Shown: in pieces, positions 1 through 8,639 of the stretch
Layout of the letters: the number at the start of each line of letters is the position of its first letter
Numbering within the stretch: the first letter of the stretch is position 1
NCBI GenBank assembly: GCA_035628595.1
Contig: DASPJN010000197.1
Span: forward strand, 1-41,605
Direction of reading: 5' to 3'
DNA length: 41,605 bases
Source of the DNA: Chryseosolibacter sp035628595
GTDB taxonomy: Bacteria; Bacteroidota; Bacteroidia; Cytophagales; Cyclobacteriaceae
Position numbers and translations under genes: made by a program
Notes under the pieces: generated by a model
Told to the model about the DNA's origin: nothing
Seen by the model: the letters and a program-made list of their open reading frames with translations, nothing else
Databases searched by the model: none

Positions 1-163
1 TTACCCGGCCAACACTTTCACCTTTGTAAATTACTTTGAATACCTGATTGTTTTGAACAGGAACCACCACAAACCCTGTGTTTAGAGGCCCGCCATCACC
101 CGCGTGTATTGAGGCTGACGATAATAGTACAATTGCTGCGAGAATAAGAGATTTCGTTTTCAT
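1..163 (-). CDS. Secreted protein, N-terminal part only (runs off the window)
   Basis: The complement strand reads from an ATG at 161-163 for 54 residues and leaves the left edge of the window without a stop in frame. The first 22 or so residues are a signal peptide: Lys at positions 2 and 4, a hydrophobic core, and a likely cleavage after an Ala-Ser-Ile-His-Ala stretch. The mature start contains a Val-rich strand followed by KVIYKGESVGRV. This resembles small exported beta-sandwich proteins of Bacteroidota, but the fragment is too short to assign a family. A TAnnTTTG box lies at 188-195. The TAA visible at 1-3 on the complement is out of frame and is not the end of this gene. Confidence 0.7.
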   Translation of the reverse strand, partial: MKTKSLILAAIVLLSSASIHAGDGGPLNTGFVVVPVQNNQVFKVIYKGESVGRV

Positions 164-187
164 TCTTGTGCTTTACATTTTATTGCT

Positions 188-195
188 CAAATGTA
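188..195 (-). promoter_or_regulatory. Candidate -7 box (TACATTTG)
   Basis: The complement reads TACATTTG, an exact match to the Bacteroidota -7 consensus TAnnTTTG, 24 bases upstream of the ATG of the truncated secreted protein. I found no TTG at the expected -33 distance, so support is partial. Confidence 0.4.
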
Positions 196-310
196 CGACC
201 CCGCGTTACAGATGGTTAGTGATTGTAATGAATGAGAATTTTCTCTTGAAAAAATCGATTGCGGAACTTTAACATACAAGCTAAGCCATTACCATCTGAT
301 TTTCGTGAAA

Positions 311-384
311 GAAAACGATTCCTGTACGAAAGATTAAACCGGCAACGATTGCAATAACGGATTGGCTGCACGTAGAAAACGATT
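311..384. repeat. Three spaced copies of an AACGATT motif
   Basis: GAAAACGATT occurs exactly at 311-320 and 375-384, with a related GGCAACGATT at 341-350. Start-to-start spacings are 30 and 34 bases, close to three helical turns. The set lies between the end of the LON-domain gene and the start of the truncated secreted gene. It could be an operator array or an AT-rich coincidence. Confidence 0.3.
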
Positions 385-388
385 GTAT

Positions 389-976
389 TTAATTCAAATG
401 ATACATGTCACGCGACTTATCCTCCTGGTCAAAAAGATGTAGCTGAAATTTTAACTGGTTCAAAATAAAAACAGAAGCCTTCTCTGGAGGAAATGTGAGA
501 AACTTGTACCTGTCAAACACATCGAGATTTAGTTCGCCTGCAATATGAAACAAAGAGTATATATCGATGTGCCGGGTCATGTTACGCTTCTCGCGAAGAT
601 TCAGGAATAAGTCATAAACGCTGTGATCTGCGGGTATTCGGATGTCGACGCTCCACGTCCGAACATTACCACCTGGGTACATTTTGTCATTGTACGTGCG
701 GAGCATCTTATCGAGTGAAAAAATATCGAGACACCGAACAACAATATCACTTTCGCCTGTCGGATATTTCTTGATAACACTTTCCAGCTTCATTATTGAC
801 CCCAGCCGAGCTTCATTGATCTCATGATTACAGTAGATTCCAAAACTGATATCGAGTCGTTCCATGTCGTCGACAAGCTGGCGATACCGTGGCTCGAAAA
901 TATGAAGCGGAACCAATTCGCCCGGAAGCGGAAGCAGCGTCAATGGAAACAACGGGATCTCTGATTGGTTATCCAT
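389..976 (-). CDS. LON substrate-binding domain protein
   Basis: This 195-residue protein is a stand-alone LON N-terminal (substrate-binding) domain without the AAA+ ATPase or protease parts of Lon. Residues 8-35 carry the family hallmark IPLFPL...LPLPGELVPLHIFEPRYRQL. The next 100 residues follow the usual beta-rich fold, and a short helical region ends the chain. There is no signal peptide, so it should be cytoplasmic. Stand-alone LON-domain proteins are widespread, but their client or role is generally not known. It lies 64 bases downstream of hutI on the same strand and could be co-transcribed with it. The ATG at 974-976 is the natural start because the family motif begins a few residues later. 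Confidence 0.85.
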   Translation of the reverse strand: MDNQSEIPLFPLTLLPLPGELVPLHIFEPRYRQLVDDMERLDISFGIYCNHEINEARLGSIMKLESVIKKYPTGESDIVVRCLDIFSLDKMLRTYNDKMYPGGNVRTWSVDIRIPADHSVYDLFLNLREKRNMTRHIDIYSLFHIAGELNLDVFDRYKFLTFPPEKASVFILNQLKFQLHLFDQEDKSRDMYHLN

Positions 977-1040
977 ATCTCAAGAAACAAAAAACCTGGT
1001 GAATGTTACAGGCTGGCTTCCGATAAAATCTGGAACTGTT

Positions 1041-2285
1041 TTAACTGTCTTGAACCACGTTTCCCCGAAGAATGGTGGTTTCTATCACGTTGCTTCCCAT
1101 CGCGTAGGGAATAAACGCGATCGAGGGAATCTGTTTCGTAATGAAGACGTTGGCAACTTTTCCTTTCGTGATCGACCCAACCTTGTCTGAAAGTTCAAGC
1201 GCCGATGCTGTGTTGATCGTACACGCATTGATCGCTTCCTCCGGCGTCATCTTCATTTTGATACACGCCAGCGAAATCATCATCAGCATGTTTCCACTGG
1301 GTGAACTTCCCGGGTTATAATCAGATGCAATCGCAAGCGGAAGACCTGCGTTCAACATCTCGCGCGCTGGTGGAAATGATAGGTTCAAAAAGAATGCAGC
1401 GAAGGGCAATACCGTCGGCATCGTATTGCTTCCCGACAACAACCGAATTTCTTCATCACCAATATTTTCCAGGTGATCGACACTTAGGGCGCCGGTCTTA
1501 ACACCGGCCTGAACGCCGCCCGACCGGTTAAGTTGATTTGCGTGGATCCTCGGTTTTAATCCGAACCGTTTTCCTTCCTCGGCAATCATTTCGGTCTCGT
1601 CCTGCGTAAAAAATCCGGTTTCGCAAAACACGTCGATGTAGTCGGCGAGCTTCTCCGCGGCAACCGCCGGGATCATCTCATTTAGTACGAGCGATATGTA
1701 ATCTTCTTTCTTCATGCCGGCTGGCACCGCGTGCGCCCCTAGCAACGTGCTTCGAACAATTAACGGACTTTGGGCTGCAACGCGCCGGGCTACACGCAAC
1801 ATCTTCAACTCATCCTTCACCGTTAGTCCATATCCGCTCTTTATTTCGATAGCGCCGGTTCCGGTGCGAATGACTTCTGAGGCTCTCATGAGTGCGCGTT
1901 CAAGCAGTTCGTCTTCACTAGTCTGCTGTAATCGCTTGGCAGAATTAAGGATTCCTCCGCCTTTAGCCGCAATTTCCTGATACGTTGCTCCTTTGATCTT
2001 CATTACAAATTCTTCCTCGCGAGTGGCAGCAAACACCAGATGCGTATGTGAATCCACAAATGAAGGGAAAACAAATCGACCTCTAGCGTCGATGGTTTGT
2101 GTAGCTGTGAATAACGGCAGCAAGTCCATCGAACCGAAATCAAGAATTAATTCATCTGAGATTGCGAGGTAGGCATTTTCGAGTACAGGAAGTTCCGCCA
2201 TAGCGTCTCCAGCTACGCGAGTCACACTTTTATCTCTGACCTGAACGAGGCCCTTGATATTAACAATCAGGAGATCGCAGCGCAC
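1041..2285 (-). CDS. hutI: Imidazolonepropionase (HutI)
   Basis: This 414-residue amidohydrolase matches imidazolonepropionase (EC 3.5.2.7), the third step of histidine degradation, which hydrolyses 4-imidazolone-5-propanoate to N-formimino-glutamate in the cytoplasm. Visible hallmarks are the metal-binding DSHTH at residues 78-82, the IKSGYGLT segment in the middle, HANQLNRSGG with a further metal-ligand His, SVDHLENI, and the C-terminal SDYNPGSSPS with the catalytic Asp. Length matches the family. No hutH, hutU or hutG is seen in the window, so the rest of the pathway must be elsewhere. The gene starts only 6 bases after the stop of the upstream membrane-type protein gene, which implies one transcript with it. 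The ATG at 2283-2285 is the first in frame after that stop. Confidence 0.93.
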   Translation of the reverse strand: MRCDLLIVNIKGLVQVRDKSVTRVAGDAMAELPVLENAYLAISDELILDFGSMDLLPLFTATQTIDARGRFVFPSFVDSHTHLVFAATREEEFVMKIKGATYQEIAAKGGGILNSAKRLQQTSEDELLERALMRASEVIRTGTGAIEIKSGYGLTVKDELKMLRVARRVAAQSPLIVRSTLLGAHAVPAGMKKEDYISLVLNEMIPAVAAEKLADYIDVFCETGFFTQDETEMIAEEGKRFGLKPRIHANQLNRSGGVQAGVKTGALSVDHLENIGDEEIRLLSGSNTMPTVLPFAAFFLNLSFPPAREMLNAGLPLAIASDYNPGSSPSGNMLMMISLACIKMKMTPEEAINACTINTASALELSDKVGSITKGKVANVFITKQIPSIAFIPYAMGSNVIETTILRGNVVQDS

Positions 2286-2291
2286 GGTTGG

Positions 2292-3347
2292 CTATTTTCC
2301 GAAAGCTTCAACTTTGTAATCGAGGTTGGTGCCATAGATCGGAAAGCTGATCTTCAGCATTGCAAAGAAGCCGCTACCATCAATGCTCGGCCTGTAGCCA
2401 ACTTCAGCACCGTAGGCCCAGCTCAGTGTGCGGTTAAAACGTCCGTCGATACCCGCACGAAAACCAAAGGTTTTTGTCTTGACAGGAGCTACAGAATAAG
2501 TTCGCGTCACGTTAGTTTCATCCGTGTAAACAATATCATCGATACCAATAGTCGGTGAAAACAGAATATCCAGATAGGTTGTTAAAATAAGATCATCAAC
2601 ACCTTCTTCGAATTTATCGAAGCTCACGGCTACATTCCGGATCCACGACATCGACCCGCCAACATAAAAGCCTTTGCTTGAAACATTCGTGAAGACATCG
2701 AGTGGCTCTGGCTGATTGTTATTATCGGGATTCGGGTGTTCAGTTGGCAAGGCAACGTCGCCACTTTTCAAATCCGCGTTTGTTAATCCCTGATCTTCGA
2801 GGGCGCGTCCTAAATCAGTCGAGCTGTCCCAGATGATACCACCGACACGAGCGCCGTAGATCTTGCGAACCTTACACGGAATATCGGCACTCAGTGGAAC
2901 ACGTGAGGCCCAACGATTTCCTTTGTAACTGTTCTTGTACAGGAACATTTTCGTCTTCGAGCTTTCTTCGAAGTCCTTGATATGGTATGTGCCACCCAAC
3001 TCGAAGTAATTAAACACTTCAGCGCGGTTGTCGACATCGCTGTTTTTGGAAGCAAGATCGCGTGCGAAATCGTAAAATTCCTGCGTGTACGTTTTCCGGA
3101 AATGTGCTCTGAAATCGAGCTTGTCTTTGTGAAAGTAAATCGCTTCTACCCCGAAGCCGGCATTGATATTCGTTACAAACAACTCGCCATACATCGGCTG
3201 GAAGGCTACAAAAAGTTTGTTGATCGAATATGGCTCATCGTACAATTCCTCGTACGTGACCGGTGCTTTGTCCTTACGATCCTGCGCGAAAAGTGATACG
3301 GAACCCGTCATCAACGCAGCTATCACCAGTAAAAAAATCTGTTTCAT
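2292..3347 (-). CDS. Predicted outer-membrane/secreted beta-rich protein, unknown function
   Basis: I place the start at the ATG at 3345-3347 (351 residues), because it opens directly on a good signal peptide (MKQIFLLVIAALMTG, cut near LFAQ). A longer reading frame adds 29 residues before that peptide and is unlikely. The mature chain alternates short beta strands with aromatic residues (YFELGGTYHI, FYVGGSMSWI, KTFGFRAGIDG, WAYGAEVGYRPS) and ends in a strand-like FPIYGTNLDYKVEAFGK, which suggests an outer-membrane barrel. I do not recognise a named family. It sits directly upstream of hutI, six bases apart. A TAnnTTTG box lies at 3381-3388. It might be a surface protein regulated together with histidine use, but that is only a guess from position. 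Confidence 0.7.
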   Translation of the reverse strand: MKQIFLLVIAALMTGSVSLFAQDRKDKAPVTYEELYDEPYSINKLFVAFQPMYGELFVTNINAGFGVEAIYFHKDKLDFRAHFRKTYTQEFYDFARDLASKNSDVDNRAEVFNYFELGGTYHIKDFEESSKTKMFLYKNSYKGNRWASRVPLSADIPCKVRKIYGARVGGIIWDSSTDLGRALEDQGLTNADLKSGDVALPTEHPNPDNNNQPEPLDVFTNVSSKGFYVGGSMSWIRNVAVSFDKFEEGVDDLILTTYLDILFSPTIGIDDIVYTDETNVTRTYSVAPVKTKTFGFRAGIDGRFNRTLSWAYGAEVGYRPSIDGSGFFAMLKISFPIYGTNLDYKVEAFGK

Positions 3348-3380
3348 AACCAGTGTGGTAGCAGTAATTCGTAAAAATAG

Positions 3381-3388
3381 CAAAAATA
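3381..3388 (-). promoter_or_regulatory. Candidate -7 box (TATTTTTG)
   Basis: The complement reads TATTTTTG, an exact TAnnTTTG match, 33 bases before the ATG at 3345-3347. It would drive the membrane protein, hutI and LON-domain operon. No TTG stands at the ideal -33 distance. The position between the longer and shorter candidate starts also argues for the shorter protein. Confidence 0.45.
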
Positions 3389-3450
3389 ACCCGAATGCGG
3401 CCAATGATTTAGGCCCAACAACCGACCAATGCAAGATCGTCGTTACATTC

Positions 3451-5367
3451 TCATTTTTTGACAGCCATTAACTGGCGCAGCGCCTCAAGCTCTTTTACTG
3501 CGTTATCACGCTCTTCTAACTGTTGTGCAATCCTGGCGTCCCGGTTCTTCGCAGCTGTGATATCTTCGAACATGCCAAGAATGGCAACGACATTTCCATC
3601 GTCCGTAATGATAGGCACTTTGCTTGTGCGAACCCACGATTCCTCTCCTTCAGCGTTCGTGTTTAACTCCTCAATGTCGAGTTTGCCCTCACGGCTTCGC
3701 ATTACTTCAAAATCGTCTTTTCTGTAGGCTTCGGCCTGATCCCGCCATGCCATATCGAAGTCCGTTTTTCCCAGTAGATCGGCGGGTGAATCTACACCAG
3801 CTATCCGCGCGAAAATCTTATTACAACCAACAAACTTCAAATCTTTGTCTTTCCAGAAAATTGCCCGCGGAATATTGTCAATGATTGCCTGCAGCGTTTG
3901 CTGCGATTCGAATAACGTTCTTTCCTTGCGATGCAACTCGGTTGCCTGCTCCTGTGCATGCGCGAGCTCCTGTTCGAGCAGCGATTGTTTTCTTCGCATC
4001 TCTTCCTGTGTCGCCTCCAACTCTTCCATGTTCTGACGAATCTCCTCTTCCTGCGATTTCATCTCCTCCGTTTGCTGTTGCGTTTTTTCAAGCAGCATGC
4101 GTGTTGTTTCATTTACCTTAACAGTGGAGATCGTGGAAGCGATTGTCTCCGCGAGTTTTTCCACCAGTTGAATTTCGTATTCTTCAAACGGCTGAAAAGA
4201 CGCCAGCTCGATAACACCGTATACCTTGTCATTCACCTTCATAGGAACGAGCAGCACTGATCGTGGCGTCGTTCCACCGAGGCCTGAGGTAATATTGACA
4301 TATTCATCGGGAACCTGAACAAGATAAACGCGTTCAGCTTCAACGAAACATTGACCAACCAATCCATCACCAATTTCAACACGCCTTTGCAGGTACTTTT
4401 TGCGTTCGAAAGCGTAGCATGCGCCGAGCTCGAGATATTGATCATCGCTTGAGTCGTCGTTAAGAGCGAACAATCCGCCCTGCGTGCTGCGGGTATATTT
4501 CACAACAAACTTGATGATGTTGTCGTAAAGCTCCGTCGAGTTTGACGTTGTTGAACGGAGTATCTCACCTATTTGAGCAAGTCCCTGGGTAGACCAGTTT
4601 CGCTTGCGGTCTTCGTCAGCATTCTGCCGAAGCTTGTCGCGCATTGTCACAAGCGTCCCCGTAAGGTTATCATCGCCTGATGAAGTCAGTTCCAGATCGT
4701 AATTTCCCGCTGATACAGCCTGGATGAACGTGGTAAGAGTCTCAACGCGCTTCGTTTCCTCTTCCAATCTTTTTGTGTTTCGCTCTCTTTCTTCCTGAGC
4801 GGTCTTCCGTAATCTGAAGATGAGAACACAAAATACAGTAAAAGATAAGGCTACAGCTACAAACGCTGCAATCGTCCAATCGAAAACCACCTCCGACTGT
4901 GACTTTGTAAATTGTTTGTAATGATCTGTCAGCAGTTGCAGGGATGTCTGCATTTGCTGTCCGGCGGCTGTTAATTCTCCATCGTCGTCGCCAGCATTCA
5001 TGCCGGTAGCTGCCGCTTCGATCCGCGTACGGGTTAAAAGCTCGAAGTTTTCATATCTGACAAGGATTTCTTTCAACAGAATGCGGGTGTCTTCGTCAGT
5101 CGTTTCGTCGTATAGAGATTGGATTTCGGCGCGCGAAGAGACAATGCCAGTCAAAACTTTTTCCAGTGCATCGCTGTCGTTTGCTACTGAAACGATTGCA
5201 TGTTGATTGTCGAATCGCTGGCCTGCATCCTCGATTATCCCAACAAGGGGTATATTTTTTTCATAATGGCGGTGGGTAATGAGAAATGCGTACGTCACGA
5301 TAACACACGAGACAACACTGATCCCGATAAAAATCGCCATTGAACGAAATGTCTTTTTGAATCTCAT
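3451..5367 (-). CDS. Membrane-bound HAMP-like/GAF/PAS sensor protein without transmitter domain
   Basis: This 638-residue protein has a first membrane helix (about 10-31), a mostly helical extracytoplasmic region (32-162), and a second helix (163-186). A HAMP-like charged coil follows (187-255), then a GAF domain (about 265-415, ending VYGVIELASFQPF). Next comes a long Gln/Glu-rich coiled coil (420-490, with the NMEELEATQEEMRRK pattern frequent in Cytophagales sensors). A PAS domain (about 490-610, IDNIPRAIFWKDKDLKFVGCN and GMFEDIT) ends it. The chain stops about 28 residues after the PAS domain. No H-box, HATPase, GGDEF, EAL, PP2C or methyl-accepting signalling tip is visible. It therefore probably passes its signal by protein contact, perhaps to a separate kinase. 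It is monocistronic and diverges from the DedA gene. Confidence 0.88.
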   Translation of the reverse strand: MRFKKTFRSMAIFIGISVVSCVIVTYAFLITHRHYEKNIPLVGIIEDAGQRFDNQHAIVSVANDSDALEKVLTGIVSSRAEIQSLYDETTDEDTRILLKEILVRYENFELLTRTRIEAAATGMNAGDDDGELTAAGQQMQTSLQLLTDHYKQFTKSQSEVVFDWTIAAFVAVALSFTVFCVLIFRLRKTAQEERERNTKRLEEETKRVETLTTFIQAVSAGNYDLELTSSGDDNLTGTLVTMRDKLRQNADEDRKRNWSTQGLAQIGEILRSTTSNSTELYDNIIKFVVKYTRSTQGGLFALNDDSSDDQYLELGACYAFERKKYLQRRVEIGDGLVGQCFVEAERVYLVQVPDEYVNITSGLGGTTPRSVLLVPMKVNDKVYGVIELASFQPFEEYEIQLVEKLAETIASTISTVKVNETTRMLLEKTQQQTEEMKSQEEEIRQNMEELEATQEEMRRKQSLLEQELAHAQEQATELHRKERTLFESQQTLQAIIDNIPRAIFWKDKDLKFVGCNKIFARIAGVDSPADLLGKTDFDMAWRDQAEAYRKDDFEVMRSREGKLDIEELNTNAEGEESWVRTSKVPIITDDGNVVAILGMFEDITAAKNRDARIAQQLEERDNAVKELEALRQLMAVKK

Positions 5368-5805
5368 GTGGGGTTAATCTCTTTTGATGCCTCTTTACAC
5401 CATTTCTTACAATCTGGAGTTCAAATCGCAAATCTGGCGGTTATTATTGATTTTGGATCTCCTAAATTAATCATTGGTTTACAGAAGTTGCCAAAATGTA
5501 AGATTGAAATGCTTTTAACACAAATACCTTGAGCAAGCGGGAATAAAGTTTTTAGATGTTAACATGTTTGAAATTCGTCTTCGTTGAAAGCTGAATCCTT
5601 CCCAGCGGTGGAGGTTAAATTTCAAGCGGCCGCTTTCCGTATCTTAATTTCGGTTACCTTGCCGACTTTTTACTTCCGGAACGGCCGGTAAAAAAATATT
5701 TTTAAATTCTTTATGGAATATCTCGTGTATCGGCATCTTACAGGCAAAGGTCATAAACCGGAAGATACGACAGCACGTGATTTTGTGTTAACTGTTTTGT
5801 GATCT
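5368..5805. other. Long intergenic region between divergent genes
   Basis: This stretch of 438 bases separates the sensor gene (leftward) from the DedA gene (rightward) and must hold both promoters. It contains a perfect 12-base palindrome, AAGCGGCCGCTT, at 5624-5635. It also contains an imperfect hairpin at about 5667-5696, in which a T-run and CCGG pair with CCGG and an A-run around a small bulge. A 29-codon open frame (5713-5802, starting MEYLVYRHL) ends 3 bases before the DedA start, but I see no support for its translation. No clean TAnnTTTG box was found close to either start. Confidence 0.5.
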
Positions 5806-6468
5806 ATGATTAAGGCGTTGCTTGTTGAGGCTCATTTTGCGACAATTGTTTCGTTGCTGGATACCATCAATCCTGAGAACATAATTCAATATGGAGGGTT
5901 GGGATTACTGCTGGCGATAATTTTTGCAGAAACGGGCGTCTTTTTCGGATTCTTTTTGCCAGGTGACTCATTGCTGTTTGTAGCGGGATTACTGAGCGAA
6001 ACGGAGTACCTTGATATTAATGTAACGTTCCTGATTTTTCTTTTGATAATCGCGGCGGTTTCCGGTTCTACGGTGGGATATCTCACAGGAAGGTGGGCCG
6101 GAGGCTATCTGGCGAATAAAAAAGACGGACTGTTCTTTAAAAAGAAATACCTGGATATAACAGAAGCATTCTATCTGAAACATGGAATGATGGCGTTTAT
6201 CATAGGGCGATTTTTACCCGTGGTCAGAACATTTGTAACGATTCTGGCTGGGATGGTAAGAATTGACATGACAAAGTTTGTGATTTTCAACTTTCTTGGT
6301 GCCACCATCTGGATCGTGACAATGGTTCTGGCTGGCCATTTTTTAGGCAGAATATTTCCTGGCATCACCTCTTACCTGGAAATAATAGTGATCGGCATGG
6401 TGCTGATCTCTGCCATACCTGTGATAATCACCTATCTCAAGAACAGAAAACTGTTGGCAAAAGAGTAA
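5806..6468 (+). CDS. DedA family (VTT-domain) membrane protein
   Basis: This 220-residue integral membrane protein belongs to the DedA/SNARE-associated (VTT) family. Members act in the inner membrane, and several have been linked to undecaprenyl-phosphate or phospholipid recycling. Hallmarks are the early FFGFFLPGDSLL motif (residues about 46-58), the second helical hairpin with SGSTVGYLTGRWAG, and the conserved GRFLPVVRTFVTILAGM. The last is the Arg-containing motif needed for function in characterised members. Four to five hydrophobic segments are visible, and the chain ends in a basic cytoplasmic tail. Length is normal for the family. It stands alone, upstream of the exbB cluster by 152 bases. 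The substrate cannot be told from sequence. Confidence 0.9.
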   Translation: MIKALLVEAHFATIVSLLDTINPENIIQYGGLGLLLAIIFAETGVFFGFFLPGDSLLFVAGLLSETEYLDINVTFLIFLLIIAAVSGSTVGYLTGRWAGGYLANKKDGLFFKKKYLDITEAFYLKHGMMAFIIGRFLPVVRTFVTILAGMVRIDMTKFVIFNFLGATIWIVTMVLAGHFLGRIFPGITSYLEIIVIGMVLISAIPVIITYLKNRKLLAKE

Positions 6469-6620
6469 GTCAGGAACCTCAAGGCACAAATAATCGTGTT
6501 TAAAACGCAAAAATTTTAAATATTAATTTGGCGCTTTTGCATAAAAACAGGATTTTTCCGCTCGTTTTCTCATTACCAAGAAAAAATAAACATAACTATA
6601 AACCTAAATTCTAATTAATC

Positions 6621-7454
6621 ATGGCAAAAAATTCTAGCTCATTGGGGGATAGTCTTAAGTCAAGTTTTGCAGCAATTGTTATTCCTTTAGAGATTATCAT
6701 CGCTTTCATCATTTACTTATATGTATTAGGAAACCCGGCAAACTTCGAAGGTGGCGACCCTAACAATCACCCACTGCCTGGCAACTGGATGGGCGTTATC
6801 TACAAAGGTAAAATCGTTGTTGCGATCCTGATCGCCCTTTTGATGATCACCCTAACAATGGGTATTGAGCGTCTCATCAGCATTAGCAGCGCCAGCGGAA
6901 GAGGCAGCGTAAAGAAGTTCGTTACAAAGGTAAGAGCACTGGTAGCAAGCAATAACATCAACCAAGCTATCGCCGAGTGCGACAGACAAAGGGGATCAGT
7001 TGCAAATGTTGTGAAGGCAGGCCTCGTAAAATACAATGAGCTGGCAAAAGATACACACATGGACCCTGAAAAGAAGGTGATGATGGTGCAGAAGGATATC
7101 GAAGAAACAACTCAGTTGGAAATGCCAATGCTGGAAAGAAATATGACAATCATCGCCACTATCGCTTCGGTAGCTACCCTGATGGGTCTTCTGGGAACGG
7201 TAACGGGTATGATTGCAGCGTTCCAGGCGATCGCTACTTCAGGTGCTCCTGATGCGGTTGCATTATCAAACGGTATCTCTGAAGCCCTTATCAACACGGC
7301 GCTTGGTATCGGAACATCAGCCCTTGCCATTATTTTCTACAACTTCTTTACTAGTAAGATCGATGGCCTTACTTACGGCATCGATGAAGCGAGTTACAGC
7401 ATTATCCAGAATTTCACAGCCACATACGGCCCTGGTAAGACTGTCACTCACTAA
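6621..7454 (+). CDS. exbB: ExbB/TolQ/MotA-type proton channel protein
   Basis: This 277-residue inner-membrane protein is the ExbB subunit of a TonB energising complex, which uses proton flow to power TonB. Four hydrophobic segments can be seen, at about 14-36, 62-83, 175-203 and 223-245. The first is extra compared with the three of E. coli ExbB, and such an addition is common in Bacteroidota. The hallmark of the family, LMGLLGTVTGMIAAF, is at 187-201. A large cytoplasmic loop lies between segments 2 and 3. The gene begins a rightward operon with two exbD genes and tonB, 27 bases before the first exbD. Substrates are whatever outer-membrane receptors the TonB serves, and none are encoded here. 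Confidence 0.93.
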   Translation: MAKNSSSLGDSLKSSFAAIVIPLEIIIAFIIYLYVLGNPANFEGGDPNNHPLPGNWMGVIYKGKIVVAILIALLMITLTMGIERLISISSASGRGSVKKFVTKVRALVASNNINQAIAECDRQRGSVANVVKAGLVKYNELAKDTHMDPEKKVMMVQKDIEETTQLEMPMLERNMTIIATIASVATLMGLLGTVTGMIAAFQAIATSGAPDAVALSNGISEALINTALGIGTSALAIIFYNFFTSKIDGLTYGIDEASYSIIQNFTATYGPGKTVTH

Positions 7455-7481
7455 TTTTTAACATCCTTAAAGGATAAAATT

Positions 7482-8081
7482 ATGGGTAAAGTAAAAGTTC
7501 ACAGAGCAACACCTTCATTGGATATGACGCCAATGGTGGATCTTGCTTTCCTCCTTGTAACGTTTTTCATGCTGACAACCACGTTCGCACCGGAAGAACC
7601 TGTTGCAGTTGATATTCCAAAGTCTGAATCTGAAATCATTCTTCCCGACAAGGACAGAATGATCATTTCGGTTGCGGCGGATGGAAGGGTTTTCTTCGAC
7701 ATGGATAATAAATTCAACCGCGTGAAGATGTTGGAGTTCATGGGCGAACGATACGGTGTTGAATTCACACAGGATCAGAAAAACGCCTTTGCCGTTATCT
7801 CGGGCTTTGGAATACCTGTCAAGAATCTACCTGAGTTTCTCGACCTCGATCCTGACGAACGTAAACGCATTATTCAACCTGGAATACCCGCCGACTCAGC
7901 AAATAACGAGCTGGCCGATTGGGTGATGAATGCACGTCTGACGAATCCAAGCAAATTGCGTATCGCGATCAAAGGCGACCGTGATTCCGACTACAAGATT
8001 GTAAAGCAGGTTGTTGAGACATTAATCGACCGTAAAATATTGAGATTTAATCTCATCACCGGTCTGGAACAAGAATCGTAA
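7482..8081 (+). CDS. exbD: ExbD/TolR family protein, long form
   Basis: This 199-residue protein has a short cytoplasmic start, one membrane helix (about 15-36) and a periplasmic domain. The helix carries the family signature DMTPMVDLAFLL, with Asp20 at the place of the proton-binding Asp of E. coli ExbD. The periplasmic part is longer than usual: an extra stretch of about 60 residues (roughly 88-150, including GERYGVEFTQDQKNAF and DLDPDERKRI) sits before the conserved C-terminal fold (LRIAIKGDRDSDYKIVKQVVETL). It is the first of two adjacent exbD genes and could form a heteromer with the second. It is separated from it by 19 bases. Confidence 0.92.
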   Translation: MGKVKVHRATPSLDMTPMVDLAFLLVTFFMLTTTFAPEEPVAVDIPKSESEIILPDKDRMIISVAADGRVFFDMDNKFNRVKMLEFMGERYGVEFTQDQKNAFAVISGFGIPVKNLPEFLDLDPDERKRIIQPGIPADSANNELADWVMNARLTNPSKLRIAIKGDRDSDYKIVKQVVETLIDRKILRFNLITGLEQES

Positions 8082-8100
8082 CACTTAACGTTATAAAAAC

Positions 8101-8637
8101 ATGGCAGAAGTAAGTCAAGGCGGCGGTGGCGGCGGTAAGGATGGCGGGAAAGTCCGGTCGAAAAAGCAATCAACAAAAATCGACATGACGCCCATGGTGG
8201 ACCTCGCGTTCCTCCTGTTAACATTCTTCATTCTTACCACAACCTTCAACAAGCCAAAGACAATGGAGGTTACCATGCCTGACAAAGTCAAGGATGAAAC
8301 CGAACAAACGAAGATCAATGAGAATGACATTCTGAACCTTGTTCTCGCCGAAAACAATAAGATCTACTGGTGGGTTGGCCTAACGCCTCCTGCGGAAGTA
8401 ACAAATTATTCGAAAGACGGCGTGAGAAAGGTGATCATGGAACACAATAAAGCAAACCCGAAAATGATGGTGCTTATTAAACCGAAGGATGAATCGAAGT
8501 ATGAAAATATGGTTGACATCCTCGATGAAATGGACATCACAGCAACAAAACGATTTGCCATTGTGGATTTTACCGAGGATGATAAGAAAATTATCGCCAA
8601 CCAGTTAGATGTTGAAGAAGTAGTCCAACCACAGTAA
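8101..8637 (+). CDS. exbD: ExbD/TolR family protein, second copy
   Basis: This 178-residue paralogue of the preceding gene has a Gly-rich start (residues 7-16). A membrane helix follows with DMTPMVDLAFLLLTFFIL, where Asp34 is the expected proton carrier. The periplasmic domain is nearer to normal length and ends with acidic and Val residues. The region after the helix (KPKTMEVTMPDKVKDETE) differs clearly from that of the first copy, so the two are not a recent duplication. Pairs of exbD genes next to exbB and tonB are usual in Bacteroidota. The stop is 2 bases before the tonB start, which points to translational coupling. Confidence 0.92.
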   Translation: MAEVSQGGGGGGKDGGKVRSKKQSTKIDMTPMVDLAFLLLTFFILTTTFNKPKTMEVTMPDKVKDETEQTKINENDILNLVLAENNKIYWWVGLTPPAEVTNYSKDGVRKVIMEHNKANPKMMVLIKPKDESKYENMVDILDEMDITATKRFAIVDFTEDDKKIIANQLDVEEVVQPQ

Positions 8638-8639
8638 TC

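Noticed and set aside
5713..5802. A 29-codon frame (MEYLVYRHL...) ending 3 bases before the DedA gene, a possible leader peptide
   Set aside because: No start signal, no codon pattern for attenuation and no recognisable sequence. One such short frame by chance is expected in 438 bases.
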